Shown in pieces: positions 40,565 to 48,900 of a DNA stretch of 64,000 bases. Each line of letters begins with the position of its first letter. Position 1 is the first letter of the stretch. This DNA is from Firmicutes bacterium ADurb.Bin193 (GTDB lineage: Bacteria; Bacillota; Clostridia; Monoglobales; Firm-18): positions 1 through 64,000 of the forward strand of contig MWCQ01000013.1 in the NCBI GenBank assembly GCA_002070105.1, read 5' to 3'. Below the pieces are notes generated by a model that searched no databases, had not been told where the DNA came from, and worked only from the letters and a program-made list of their open reading frames with translations. The position numbers and the translations under genes are program-made.

Positions 40565-40594
40565 AAAAAAGTACAGCCGTTATTGACTGTACTT
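40565..40594 (-). terminator. Intrinsic terminator after the DUF6550-like gene
   Basis: On the minus strand AAGTACAG pairs exactly with CTGTACTT around a ten-base loop, followed by TTTTG. It separates the Tad unit upstream from the secreted-protein/VirB unit downstream. Confidence 0.75.
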
Positions 40595-40610
40595 GAATTT
40601 CGCCTGTATT

Positions 40611-41102
40611 TTATTCGCCCATCGTACCTACCTGTTTATCAATGTCACCGTCAGAGTCTATCGGTATTGATACGCTGCTACCGGCTTGCTCGACGTATCC
40701 GAATCCGTCAACATAAGCCTTACCGTTGCTGTTTTGAGTAGGTGCTTGCTTTGAAGGCTCACGCACTGTCTCCTTTTCCGTATAGGTGGGAGGAGCATCG
40801 GGATTTGTGTAGCTGCCCTGTGCCTTTGGCGCTTCCTTTGGCGGCTCCGGTTTATTCGGTATCGAAACATTTTCCTGTTCAGTTTCTTTTTCCGGCGACT
40901 GTTCCTCTATAAGTTGCTCAGTTTCTACAATAGGTGTTTTTTCCTTGCTTATTCTTACAGTGACATTCTGCGGAGGGCTTTGTGTCGGGACGGATGTTGT
41001 TACCGGGTTATCCGTGCCGGTGTTTTTGGGGATTACTGCTATGACCACCGCAATTATTGCTACCACCGTGCATATCGTAATAATTTTGCCTTTCTTTGTC
41101 AT
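40611..41102 (-). CDS. DUF6550-like membrane-anchored protein
   Basis: A 163-aa protein from the ATG at 41102 (MTKKGKIITICTV), with GAAAGGAG upstream. One N-terminal transmembrane helix (IITICTVVAIIAVVIAVIP) is followed by a Pro/Glu/Thr-rich extracellular stretch with PNKPEPPKEAPKAQG and a conserved ending GKAYVDGFGYVEQAGSS. This combination is that of DUF6550 proteins in Clostridial elements as I recall them. It may span the cell wall as a TonB-like or VirB10-like spacer. It is the last gene of the Tad-side unit. Confidence 0.7.
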   Translation of the reverse strand: MTKKGKIITICTVVAIIAVVIAVIPKNTGTDNPVTTSVPTQSPPQNVTVRISKEKTPIVETEQLIEEQSPEKETEQENVSIPNKPEPPKEAPKAQGSYTNPDAPPTYTEKETVREPSKQAPTQNSNGKAYVDGFGYVEQAGSSVSIPIDSDGDIDKQVGTMGE

Positions 41103-41206
41103 ATCAGGCGCTCCTTTCGAGTTTTTTCTGTTAGCCACAACATACCACAAGTTTTTTGAAAAATCTATAATAATTTGAATTTTCTCCGAAATGAACAGAA
41201 GCTCTC

Positions 41207-41725
41207 TTAGAATTTTGGGGTATATGCTGCTTTAATATGCAAATCCAGCTTTAAAGGCGGCAGTGTTTTGTTGGCGAAGGTTACCGGAATATCCACCTTA
41301 ATAATGGAGGTTATTAAAAGTTCCTTTCCGCTGCTGCTCGGAGCGAGAGGAGCGTTGGTTATTTTGGTGTCTAAATCATATACCTTGTACTCCCAAACCG
41401 TATCTGATATGTATTTTACATAAAAATCACCCTCCTGTTTAAGACCGAGCAATCCGTCAAGTCTTTTATATATGTCACCGTACTGCACCTGTTCCTGCCA
41501 TCCCGAATCGCTCATCTGATAACCGCCGCTGTAGCCCTCACGAAGTCCTCTGTATGTTTCATCGTAGTTTTCAACCACAGATGAAATGACCGCCGACTGT
41601 ACTGCATCACGGATTCCTGTGGTTATTATGGTCAGCTTGAAATATTCAAATACTCCGCACATAATAAGCATAATTGACAGGGTTACAGCTACAGCAAGCG
41701 GCATTGTGTTGCCTTTCATCCTCAC
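41207..41725 (-). CDS. TadE/F-like pseudopilin
   Basis: A 172-aa protein with an N-terminal membrane helix (TMPLAVAVTLSIMLIMCGVF) and a Tyr-rich extracellular body. Its place after TadC and the DUF4320 gene and overlap by four bases with the latter point to a minor pseudopilin of the Tad system. The classic TadE motif is not clear. It probably initiates or caps the Flp-like pilus. Bases 41103-41206 are an A+T-rich gap. Confidence 0.65.
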   Translation of the reverse strand: MRMKGNTMPLAVAVTLSIMLIMCGVFEYFKLTIITTGIRDAVQSAVISSVVENYDETYRGLREGYSGGYQMSDSGWQEQVQYGDIYKRLDGLLGLKQEGDFYVKYISDTVWEYKVYDLDTKITNAPLAPSSSGKELLITSIIKVDIPVTFANKTLPPLKLDLHIKAAYTPKF

Positions 41726-42114
41726 TTGTGATACACCTCGCTTTTTCCGGTTGCCTTGGCAGTAAGCTTGACGGGGAACGCTCCCAATCCGCCAAAGCCT
41801 ATATCAAAGTTTTGTGTAAGCGTTACGGTAAATTCTTCATTTAGCTGTATGTTACCGCTTTTTGACCATACCACGGTTGGATTAATTCCGAGCCGTTCCG
41901 AAAGAACTCTTTGTCGGTTTGCTGTTTGTATTCCGATGCTTCCGGTTATTTCCGCTTCGCGGCACAGCTCTTGTGCAAAGCTGTCAAGCTGTCCTTTTGC
42001 AATAAACACAGGGAATATATTAACCGCCAGTGCAAGCACCAAAATCCCTGAAATAACTATCACGATTACATCTATGTACCCATCGCCTCGTTTTTTATTG
42101 AACATTACCCACAC
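41722..42114 (-). CDS. DUF4320/TadE-like protein
   Basis: A 130-aa protein with the DUF4320 pattern: KKRGDGYIDVIVIVISGILV with a Gly-Tyr before the hydrophobic helix, then FIAKGQLDSFAQELCREAEI and a beta-rich end (FTVTLTQNFDIGFGGLGAFP). DUF4320 proteins are small prepilin-like subunits of Clostridial conjugative elements. The KRGDGY site may be processed by the prepilin peptidase encoded at 48897-49619. It is coupled to the pseudopilin gene that follows. Confidence 0.82.
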   Translation of the reverse strand: MWVMFNKKRGDGYIDVIVIVISGILVLALAVNIFPVFIAKGQLDSFAQELCREAEITGSIGIQTANRQRVLSERLGINPTVVWSKSGNIQLNEEFTVTLTQNFDIGFGGLGAFPVKLTAKATGKSEVYHK

Positions 42115-42120
42115 CTCCCG

Positions 42121-42996
42121 TCAAAACATTACGCCAAGCGAGTCAATTATCTGCATCGCCATTATAATCAGGTATGTCGCAAGGAAACAGACCAGCAGAA
42201 CAAACGAGAATACCCGGATTTTAGGCGGTATTTTCTGTGCCTGTGCCTTTAGCTTCCTAAGTTCTGATTGCTTGAAATCATGTGAGAGCATCTGAAAGTA
42301 CATAATGCCGTTATCTCCGCGGATAATGGATATAAGTCCTCTTACAACATCGGACAGCTGCGGTGAATTGAGTCTTGCCTCAAGCCTCATGAGCGCCGCT
42401 TCATAGCCGCCCGAACGCATATCCGCACATGTGATATTCAGTTCACTTGCAAACAGCTCGCCCGCATTCTTTTTATAGTTTTCAAGCATGGTAAGCACAT
42501 CACGGCTTGCCTTAAGTTCCTGCTCGATTGTTGCAACAAACCTCGGAAGCTCAGATTCTATTTCCTCACGTTTAACCTTCAGACGTTCCTCTGCCTTGCG
42601 TGATTCCTTAAAGAAAATCATTATTGCAAGAAGCACTACCACTACGGAAAGGAGAGGCAGCACCAAGAGACAGGGAATGACGGCAAGCATTACAAGTCCG
42701 GCTTTTAAGATGGCATAAGCAATATAACATTCAGGTGCCATTTTAATGCCTGCGGCAGACAATGTTGCACTGAGTCTGTTTTTCTTATATACATCCATCG
42801 GCACAAATTTTGCTGCTTTGATTGCCAAATCCATTATTGTGCTTTCTATCACGGTTGTCAGCTTTTTATCCTCTCTGCCCATATTCATTATGGCTTTCGA
42901 GGTTTTAAGGTACGGAATCTTCAAAAGATCCGCCAGTATAAAATACAGACCGAAGCCGACTCCGCAGCCTAATATTATTGCTGTCACACGCATCAC
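42121..42996 (-). CDS. tadC: TadC-like inner-membrane platform protein
   Basis: A 291-aa T2SSF-family protein with N-terminal and C-terminal hydrophobic segments (AIILGCGVGFGLYFILADLL; VFSFVLLVCFLATYLIIMAM) and two central ones near 95-130. The soluble middle has the T2SSF pattern ELPRFVATIEQELKASRDVL and LSDVVRGLISIIRGDNGIM. It overlaps the TadB-like gene by four bases. With TadB it forms the membrane platform on which TadA drives pilus assembly. Confidence 0.85.
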   Translation of the reverse strand: MMRVTAIILGCGVGFGLYFILADLLKIPYLKTSKAIMNMGREDKKLTTVIESTIMDLAIKAAKFVPMDVYKKNRLSATLSAAGIKMAPECYIAYAILKAGLVMLAVIPCLLVLPLLSVVVVLLAIMIFFKESRKAEERLKVKREEIESELPRFVATIEQELKASRDVLTMLENYKKNAGELFASELNITCADMRSGGYEAALMRLEARLNSPQLSDVVRGLISIIRGDNGIMYFQMLSHDFKQSELRKLKAQAQKIPPKIRVFSFVLLVCFLATYLIIMAMQIIDSLGVMF

Positions 42997-43922
42997 CTCC
43001 TGAACTCAATCGGTTTTGTTATTTTCAGTACAAATGCCGTTGAAACAAAAATAACAACGGCTGTAATTGCAAGTATGATTTTGCCGACCATCGAAAACAT
43101 CAACAGCTCATACCATGTTTTATTCAGAAAATACATCAAGGGAATATTGCCTATAAGCAAAAATACCATGATTATAAATTCCTTTCTCGGTTCAAACACC
43201 AACAAATCAAGCTCTGCATTTACAATACGAATATCGGAAAGCTTTGATACAATCGGTGTCAGTGTACTTTTTAAATTTCTGTCGCTCTGACAGGCTGCAA
43301 GTGCATCGCACCATTCTCTGAAAACTTCATTTTCAATCTTGGATTTAAGCGCTTTTATCGCAAGCGCACTGTCTGCGTTGATTACCTTCATGCTCATTAA
43401 AAACTCCGAGAATACATTTTTTATCGGAGGGTTTAAATAATCAATATTTTCTTCAACTGCCGTTAATATATCCTCGTTTCTTAAGTACGCTGTCGTTATA
43501 ATCGAAAGTGCTGTTTCAAGCTCTGCCGCTATATCCTTTTTGAAATGATTGGCAGTCAGCTTGATGTACCAAAACGGAAAGAACATCATACCTACCGCAA
43601 GCACGGGAATCAGAAACGCATTGTCCATAAGAACAGCGACAACAGTGCCCAATATAAAAAATCCAAGCGAGGCACTACACACAAGCGGAAACTTATCTGT
43701 TCTGTCAGTCATTCGCAGGATTTCCTGCACTTCGGTTATTTCACGCTTCAGGTAATTCGGCTTTTTCTTATTGGTCGCCTCGTTTATCTGATCCTTAATA
43801 CTGCGTGGCTTGTCGGTCAGCGATTTGAAGATGTTGTTTGTCAGTTCAAGCGGAGATATTTTAAGCAGAATAAAAAGTCCTGCTATAATCCCTGCCGCCG
43901 ATAATAAATACAGTATCAGCAT
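42993..43922 (-). CDS. tadB: TadB-like inner-membrane platform protein
   Basis: A 309-aa T2SSF-related protein with four hydrophobic segments: near the start (LYLLSAAGIIAGLFILLK), two in the middle, and two at the end (FIIMVFLLIGNIPLMYFL). The cytoplasmic core AAELETALSIITTAYLRNED, VFREWCDALAACQSDRNL matches the T2SSF fold. It overlaps the TadA gene by seven bases. It works with the TadC-like protein. Confidence 0.83.
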   Translation of the reverse strand: MLILYLLSAAGIIAGLFILLKISPLELTNNIFKSLTDKPRSIKDQINEATNKKKPNYLKREITEVQEILRMTDRTDKFPLVCSASLGFFILGTVVAVLMDNAFLIPVLAVGMMFFPFWYIKLTANHFKKDIAAELETALSIITTAYLRNEDILTAVEENIDYLNPPIKNVFSEFLMSMKVINADSALAIKALKSKIENEVFREWCDALAACQSDRNLKSTLTPIVSKLSDIRIVNAELDLLVFEPRKEFIIMVFLLIGNIPLMYFLNKTWYELLMFSMVGKIILAITAVVIFVSTAFVLKITKPIEFRR

Positions 43923-45265
43923 TTTGCACCTCCGCCCTTTATCAGCTTATCAAGTGCATCACTTGACATACCGTTTTCCATCAGCCGTTTTTGCAGACTC
44001 TCCGATATGTCGGACACCTTTTCATGATATCCGTTTATAATAAGCCTGTTTTGGTCAATTCTGTTTTCCGTTATCTTATATCTGTAAATTGTTCTGTACT
44101 TTCGGCTGCCGTCAGGGAGTATCTCACATTCCATAATCTCCATAATTTTGCGTTCATGGTTTTCAAGCTGCTTTGTAAATACAACAAGCGGAAATGCTTC
44201 TGTTACAAGCGACAGAAGCGTTTCATCGGAAATATCATATTTTCGTTTGCAAAGTGTAACCATTCGCCTGTAGGTGCTTTCGCATGAATTGGAATGTATT
44301 GTGGTAAGCACCGTATGACCTGTTCTTGAGGCTTCCTGTGCAGTATATGCCTCCGGTCCTCTCATTTCTCCTACACATATAATTTCGGGATTAAAACGCA
44401 AGGCGAAATCAAGCAATATATCCTGATCAATATTTTGCATTTCATTCTCGCTTGCCCTTGTCAGCGTATGAATAACGCTGTTTAACACCTTGCCGTTTCT
44501 TGAACGCACGAGTGCAAGCTCACGGGAGCCGTTTTCAATCGTAAATATTCGTTTGTGGTCGGGAATCGTATTCAAGAGCCATCCGGCAACGGTTGTTTTT
44601 CCTGATGAAGTCGCACCCGCAACACAAGTGCTGACTCCGAATCTAAGACATTCCGACAGGAAATCCATCATGTCATCTGTTGCAGTTTTAGCCTTAACAA
44701 AATCCGCTTTTGTGAAATTCTGCGGATTTACAATTCTGATTGAAGCAGCAACACCGACATCCTCATCCACGAGCGGCGTTTTTAATACTGCAATTCGTAT
44801 GTTTTTTGACAGATGCCCAAGCACTGCAGGAGCCGCATTATCAAGCACCATGCCGGACACATGAAGCATACGCCGTACAACATTTATGGCATGTTGCGGC
44901 GAGTCGAAATGCTCGTCAAGCTTTATTGTTTCTCCGCCAGCCTTATGTATTTCAATATCGTTCCACGCATTCACATTGATTTCCTCAATGCCTGTTCCGA
45001 AGATATATTTCGTTAAAAATGAAAACTCCGCCATTTCAACATACAGCCGGTCGATGAGTTGTTCATTATCCATTCCGTCTACGGTAACACGGTTATCCAT
45101 AAGGTATTTGGATATATACAGCTTTATCTGTTCCTTGACATCATCCTTTGTTCCTTCGATAAGCAGTGAGGAATATTTGCTTGAAATATACTCCTGAACA
45201 TCGGTAAGCACGCTTCCGAAGTCACGCACCTCATTCGGGGTAAAAAACAAGTTATTCTGTATCAC
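43916..45265 (-). CDS. tadA: TadA/CpaF-type secretion ATPase
   Basis: A 449-aa hexameric ATPase of the type II/IV secretion superfamily. The N-terminal region (YGKYIFGTGIEEINVNAW-like, about 90-115) is followed by Walker A GATSSGKTTVAGWLLN (about 217-232), the Asp box and Walker B (PEIICVGEMRGPEAYTAQEA) and the His box (TGHTVLTTIHSNS). This is the CpaF/TadA branch, not VirB11 proper. It powers the Tad pilus. Coupled to the CpaE-like and TadB genes on both sides. Confidence 0.95.
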   Translation of the reverse strand: MIQNNLFFTPNEVRDFGSVLTDVQEYISSKYSSLLIEGTKDDVKEQIKLYISKYLMDNRVTVDGMDNEQLIDRLYVEMAEFSFLTKYIFGTGIEEINVNAWNDIEIHKAGGETIKLDEHFDSPQHAINVVRRMLHVSGMVLDNAAPAVLGHLSKNIRIAVLKTPLVDEDVGVAASIRIVNPQNFTKADFVKAKTATDDMMDFLSECLRFGVSTCVAGATSSGKTTVAGWLLNTIPDHKRIFTIENGSRELALVRSRNGKVLNSVIHTLTRASENEMQNIDQDILLDFALRFNPEIICVGEMRGPEAYTAQEASRTGHTVLTTIHSNSCESTYRRMVTLCKRKYDISDETLLSLVTEAFPLVVFTKQLENHERKIMEIMECEILPDGSRKYRTIYRYKITENRIDQNRLIINGYHEKVSDISESLQKRLMENGMSSDALDKLIKGGGAKC

Positions 45266-46020
45266 AGCTCAAACACCTCCTCGGCAATAGCTCCTATCGT
45301 TTTGCGAAACTGCTTTGTTTCCTTGTTTGTGCATAAATCCTTCAAAAGCTCTCCTGCAAGATATTGATTTTCAACATGCTCTGTGTGCGGAAGCGTAAAG
45401 GTTACGCCGCCCAGCACCTGTTCAATATTTTCACCCGAATGAATGCTTTTCACATCATTTGCAACTCTTATCTGCTTATCCGCTCTGAATTTTTTATCGA
45501 CAAGCAGCGGAAGCTGTGAGGACAGATAGGATATTGATTTTAAATCGCAGTTAATGAGGCGCAGTACACAGTCGGATTCCATGAGTGCAACTGTTGACAG
45601 CACATCGTCCGATATATGACTGCCGCAGTCTATAATTACAAAATCAGCAATGTTTTTAAGGTGTTCAATAAGTTCCTGTGCCTGCTTTTGCGTATATTTC
45701 GGGTATGAATACTGATTTTCTCCCTTGAGCATGGAAAGCACGCTGATATATGCGTTTTTCTTTACGGTTATGAGATTCTGCATAATCAGATTATCACTTA
45801 TACGAGCTGCCGCAAGAATGCTCCCGACTGATTGCTCGCTTTCAATATCAGATGGCGGAAGCAAAAGCGGAAGCGGAGGTGCATCCGTATCACAGCAGAG
45901 GAGTATTGTATTTTTCTTTCTTCCGGAGACATATTTTGCAATTTTTGCACTCACGGTTGTTTTTCCGCAGCCGGGACTGCCCCAAACTGCAAGAACTTTA
46001 TTTTCATCATTCGCTTTCAT
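45262..46020 (-). CDS. CpaE/ParA-like ATPase
   Basis: A 252-aa MinD/ParA-fold ATPase from the ATG at 46020 (MKANDENKVLAV). The deviant Walker A motif is VWGSPGCGKTTVSAKIA, and ADFVIIDCGSHISDD is the Walker B-like region. CpaE/TadZ proteins localise Tad pilus machines in the cell; the receiver-like N-terminal domain usual in CpaE is missing here. The gene overlaps the CpaB-like gene by 14 bases and the TadA gene by four. Confidence 0.85.
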   Translation of the reverse strand: MKANDENKVLAVWGSPGCGKTTVSAKIAKYVSGRKKNTILLCCDTDAPPLPLLLPPSDIESEQSVGSILAAARISDNLIMQNLITVKKNAYISVLSMLKGENQYSYPKYTQKQAQELIEHLKNIADFVIIDCGSHISDDVLSTVALMESDCVLRLINCDLKSISYLSSQLPLLVDKKFRADKQIRVANDVKSIHSGENIEQVLGGVTFTLPHTEHVENQYLAGELLKDLCTNKETKQFRKTIGAIAEEVFEL

Positions 46021-46765
46021 TTCCCACCGCCTCGCTTTCGGCATTGGTATTCAACTCCTGCTGTGCTTTCAAGAACTTTTCGGCATTTTCTTTTTTTCCG
46101 CGATAAACAAGAGCAAGATGGATTGTGCCGTCATCTTCAAGCTCCGCAAGCATCTTTGACTGTGCCTCACTTACGAGTAATGTTACCGTAGACGGCATTT
46201 CTTTTTCCTTGCCTTCTTCTGTAGCCTCATCCGTATCTGCTCCCGATTTTGTTGTTGCGGCAATTACCTCTACATACTGCAGTTCTGCAGGAATGACGGT
46301 TGTTCCCGTCTTTTTATAGTTGGGAGCGATAACCGACACCACGTCGCCGGGCTTCAGTTTACCCGACAGTCCGTTGGCAAAGGCTTTTATAGTAATTGAC
46401 AAGGCTCTGTTCATACCGTCAAGTCCGCTTAAATAGGTGTTTTCAACATAGGGGGAATCTGCAAGCTTACCGCTTAGTACATAATCGCCCTTGATCATAT
46501 CCATAGTTGCAAATTTCCCGACAACATCATTTATATTGCTTACTGTATCAGACGGCTGATTTGTGCCTGACATGGTTATTTCCGACACCATATCCTTGGT
46601 GATTTCATCACCGCTTTTTATATCCTTAACCGAACGAACCACCTTGACATTTTTACCGCCGCCGTGACTTGCAATAGGTGCGACAACAAACGCAACCACA
46701 AGTGCAAGCACTATACAGGTGATACCAAGCACCGTTCTGTTTTTAAATAGATTTTTAATATTCAA
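46007..46765 (-). CDS. CpaB/RcpC-like SAF-domain protein
   Basis: A 252-aa protein. I choose the TTG at 46765 (MNIKNLFKNRTVLG) since GGAGG stands eight bases upstream. One membrane helix (VLGITCIVLALVVAFVVAPI) is followed by a SAF domain (VKVVRSVKDIKSGDEITKDM; GDYVLSGKLADSP) and a beta-rich region (LKPGDVVSVIAPN). CpaB/RcpC proteins form the periplasmic or wall-side part of Tad machines. The C-terminal part is acidic and Gln/Asn-rich. Confidence 0.88.
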   Translation of the reverse strand: MNIKNLFKNRTVLGITCIVLALVVAFVVAPIASHGGGKNVKVVRSVKDIKSGDEITKDMVSEITMSGTNQPSDTVSNINDVVGKFATMDMIKGDYVLSGKLADSPYVENTYLSGLDGMNRALSITIKAFANGLSGKLKPGDVVSVIAPNYKKTGTTVIPAELQYVEVIAATTKSGADTDEATEEGKEKEMPSTVTLLVSEAQSKMLAELEDDGTIHLALVYRGKKENAEKFLKAQQELNTNAESEAVGNESE

Positions 46766-46793
46766 AAAATACACCTCCGATAAAATCAATCAA

Positions 46794-46818
46794 GGCGGCA
46801 ATGAAAATCATTACCGCC
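46794..46818 (-). promoter_or_regulatory. Hairpin between ankyrin and CpaB-like genes
   Basis: GGCGGCAATGA pairs with TCATTACCGCC around AAA (one wobble on the minus strand). It is followed by a weak U-tract only, so it may be an attenuator or an mRNA processing site that sets different levels for the genes on either side. Confidence 0.55.
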
Positions 46819-46853
46819 ACAATATCTGTTTTTATGATTACATAAGTGTGTGC

Positions 46854-47168
46854 TTACATTGACTGTGATTTATTCATCCTGACACTTTGTTCCTGCTGCT
46901 CAGTCAGCTCTCGCATAATATCAAATTTTCTCATTTCCACACAAATTTCATCGTATTCCTTTTTGGTAACTTCTTCTCCGGCAGAAATCAAATACTCAAC
47001 CGTATCAAACTGGTTGTTGCGAAATGCACCCATAATCAAAGAATGACCTTCACCGAATTTAAAATAGCGGTTGTTTATACTGCCGCCGTCATCGTAGTAT
47101 TTCTTCAATTCCTCAATGTTACCGTTGCAAGCATATTCCCATAATTCTTTTATGTCTGTCATTGCCAT
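46854..47168 (-). CDS. Ankyrin-repeat protein with Gln/Met-rich tail
   Basis: A 104-aa protein with two ankyrin-type helix pairs: DIKELWEYACNGNIEELKKY, then HSLIMGAFRNNQFDTVEYLI and SAGEEVTKKE. It is short for an ankyrin domain and probably a protein-interaction module. The C-terminus ELTEQQEQSVRMNKSQSM resembles the tails of the proteins at 31502, 38037 and 47693. It lies inside the Tad unit between the pilin-like gene and CpaB. Function unknown. Confidence 0.72.
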   Translation of the reverse strand: MAMTDIKELWEYACNGNIEELKKYYDDGGSINNRYFKFGEGHSLIMGAFRNNQFDTVEYLISAGEEVTKKEYDEICVEMRKFDIMRELTEQQEQSVRMNKSQSM

Positions 47169-47185
47169 ACCTCCGTTAAAACATA

Positions 47186-47416
47186 CTAATTTGAATAATT
47201 AAACATATCCTCAATTTTTTCCGTCAGGGTAGGCATTACCGTGTCTCCGAATAATGCATACAATCCGGCAAGCAAGAGGGCACCGATGACCACACTGATT
47301 AAAATTTTCACGGCAGTATCAATAAATCCTTCGCCGCTTTTCTTTGCAAATATGTTCTTTCTCTGCATCATAATTCTGCCCATACCGATTTGCGCTTTGT
47401 TATATAATTTTTTCAT
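47186..47416 (-). CDS. DUF6133/Flp-pilin-like small membrane protein
   Basis: A 76-aa protein with basic N-terminus, KKSGEGFIDTAVKILISVVI, GALLLAGLYALFG and a short acidic end. The G-E-G-F before the hydrophobic helix recalls a prepilin cleavage site, and size and place fit the major Flp-type pilin of the Tad system; I know it as the DUF6133 type. Start overlaps the SpoVG stop (TAATG). Confidence 0.78.
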   Translation of the reverse strand: MKKLYNKAQIGMGRIMMQRKNIFAKKSGEGFIDTAVKILISVVIGALLLAGLYALFGDTVMPTLTEKIEDMFNYSN

Positions 47417-47679
47417 TATTTGATTGCCTCGCTTTCATCATGATATGCTGTTCTGACCTCACTCGCAATTGCTTCGCGCAGTTCCTTGTTCAGCGGAAAG
47501 CAAATGTTTCTGTACTCGCCGTTTTGAGTCTTGCGGCTCGGCATTGCTACAAACAAGCCCTTTTTCGTGTTATATACACGAATTCCCGTAACAAGAAATT
47601 CACCATCAATACACACGGTTGCAATTGCCTTCAGTTTTTCTTCGTTAATAATTTTGCTGATTCTTGCGGTTAATTTCAT
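47416..47679 (-). CDS. spoVG: SpoVG-family protein
   Basis: An 87-aa SpoVG-like protein: TARISKIINEEKLKAIATVC, FLVTGIRVYNTKKGLFVAMP, SRKTQNGEYRNICFPLN are the family's hallmarks. SpoVG binds nucleic acids and influences septation, capsule and virulence genes in Firmicutes. Copies on conjugative elements are common; here it is coupled to the pilin-like gene and may adjust host expression or its own operon. Confidence 0.93.
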   Translation of the reverse strand: MKLTARISKIINEEKLKAIATVCIDGEFLVTGIRVYNTKKGLFVAMPSRKTQNGEYRNICFPLNKELREAIASEVRTAYHDESEAIK

Positions 47680-47692
47680 TTCATGCTACCTC

Positions 47693-48301
47693 CTACATAG
47701 TAAATTTCATAATAATATTGCAGTCTTGTTCCTGCTGCTGTTCCTCATGCTGACTTAATCCTGCTTCTTCTGTTTGGCTCTGCTGCATCCTCATTTCAAC
47801 CTCTTTAAACCCGAAGCTGTCAACATAGTGAAATGCACTTCCGTTATCATCGTACAACTCAATAATATCCGACATGGACATAGAATGTCCTTCAAAATCA
47901 TCGGGAATATCTATGTTGAATTTGTCGTATATGTCCTCAAGCCTGTTTGTTTTTACTTCGCCGTCAAAAACAACTCTGTAATTTTCCTGCTTGGGTTTCC
48001 CAAAGCCTTTCATAATTAAATCATTTAGGCTGATGAATTTTATTCTCGGATCGGCATCGGGCTTCAGCTGATATATTCTGCATTTTTTGAGACTGATTGC
48101 ATCCGCCGGTGTATTGTTTATAAGGGCATCAAAAACACCGTCCTTCCACTCAACATCAAGACTGCTGTTACTTTTAAGAAAATCAAGCATTTCCTTTCTC
48201 TGAAACATTAAGTCAACAAAGGCTGTATTGTTTTTTATATAGCCTGCCTTATTTCCGTAAAACATTATAACGTCATCGCTTGTGATTTCGATTTTGCTCA
48301 T
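47693..48301 (-). CDS. YodL-domain element protein with Gln/Met-rich tail
   Basis: A 202-aa protein from the ATG at 48301 (MSKIEITSDD), with GAGGTGG upstream. The YodL domain is clear in CRIYQLKPDADPRIKFISL, RLEDIYDKFNIDIPDDFEGH, SMSMSDIIELYDDNGSAFHY and VDSFGFKEV. YodL domains occur in large polyvalent proteins of mobile elements and may be delivered to recipients. The tail HEEQQQEQDCNIIMKFTM is Gln-rich and ends in Met like three others in this window. It lies in the Tad unit before SpoVG. Confidence 0.8.
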   Translation of the reverse strand: MSKIEITSDDVIMFYGNKAGYIKNNTAFVDLMFQRKEMLDFLKSNSSLDVEWKDGVFDALINNTPADAISLKKCRIYQLKPDADPRIKFISLNDLIMKGFGKPKQENYRVVFDGEVKTNRLEDIYDKFNIDIPDDFEGHSMSMSDIIELYDDNGSAFHYVDSFGFKEVEMRMQQSQTEEAGLSQHEEQQQEQDCNIIMKFTM

Positions 48302-48318
48302 TTCATTCACCACCTCAT

Positions 48319-48900
48319 TTAATAGACAGTTATAGCCACACTTTTCTCTACCGTATCCATATATTTCTGATACTCCGAAAGACCTATTTGTGCTTTTAAG
48401 TCCGCCGTTATCCTATCTTTGGCCGCTTCTGCACCTTCGGGATAGCTTTCCTTATGCTCTGCATAATACAGCTTGATTTCATCTTCTTCGGGAACGGTCT
48501 TGGATGCAAAATAATCTATTGCTTTCTGATACAGCAGGCTTTTTTTGATACTGTTTTTTACGCTGTCTGCATCCTGTGAGGTATCAAGGAGTACATTCTG
48601 CATTTCTGCCTCGCCACCGTATTTTTCGGCATAGCTTTCAAACTCAGCATCAACTGCTTTTTCGGATACAGAAATTCCAAGTTCTTTCATAGCCCTGAAA
48701 AATGCCTGATCCTTTGCATAGTTTTTCACAGCGTTTCCCGATGAAGCGTTTATGTATTTTGAAACCTCATATTTGTGAATTACCTTGTCATTGACCTTTC
48801 CTACAGGCATAAGCTGCGAGGTGCAAATCCATGCAAAGCTGACAACCAATGCACCGAGTAAAAACGCCAATGCTCTTTTACACATTCCTGTAATTTTCAT
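48319..48900 (-). CDS. SurA-like membrane-anchored chaperone protein
   Basis: A 193-aa protein with a membrane anchor (LAFLLGALVVSFAWICTSQL) and a SurA N-domain-like helical body (VNDKVIHKYEVSKYINASSG; VKNSIKKSLLYQKAIDYFAS). The parvulin domain is absent. Such proteins assist folding of exported pilus or surface subunits. It overlaps the prepilin peptidase gene by four bases, in line with a service role for the pilus systems. Confidence 0.7.
   Translation of the reverse strand: MKITGMCKRALAFLLGALVVSFAWICTSQLMPVGKVNDKVIHKYEVSKYINASSGNAVKNYAKDQAFFRAMKELGISVSEKAVDAEFESYAEKYGGEAEMQNVLLDTSQDADSVKNSIKKSLLYQKAIDYFASKTVPEEDEIKLYYAEHKESYPEGAEAAKDRITADLKAQIGLSEYQKYMDTVEKSVAITVY

Noticed and set aside
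43545-43904. Plus-strand 119-codon frame opposite the TadB-like gene
   Set aside because: Shadow of the TadB-like gene; Arg/Lys/His-rich composition and no ribosome site.
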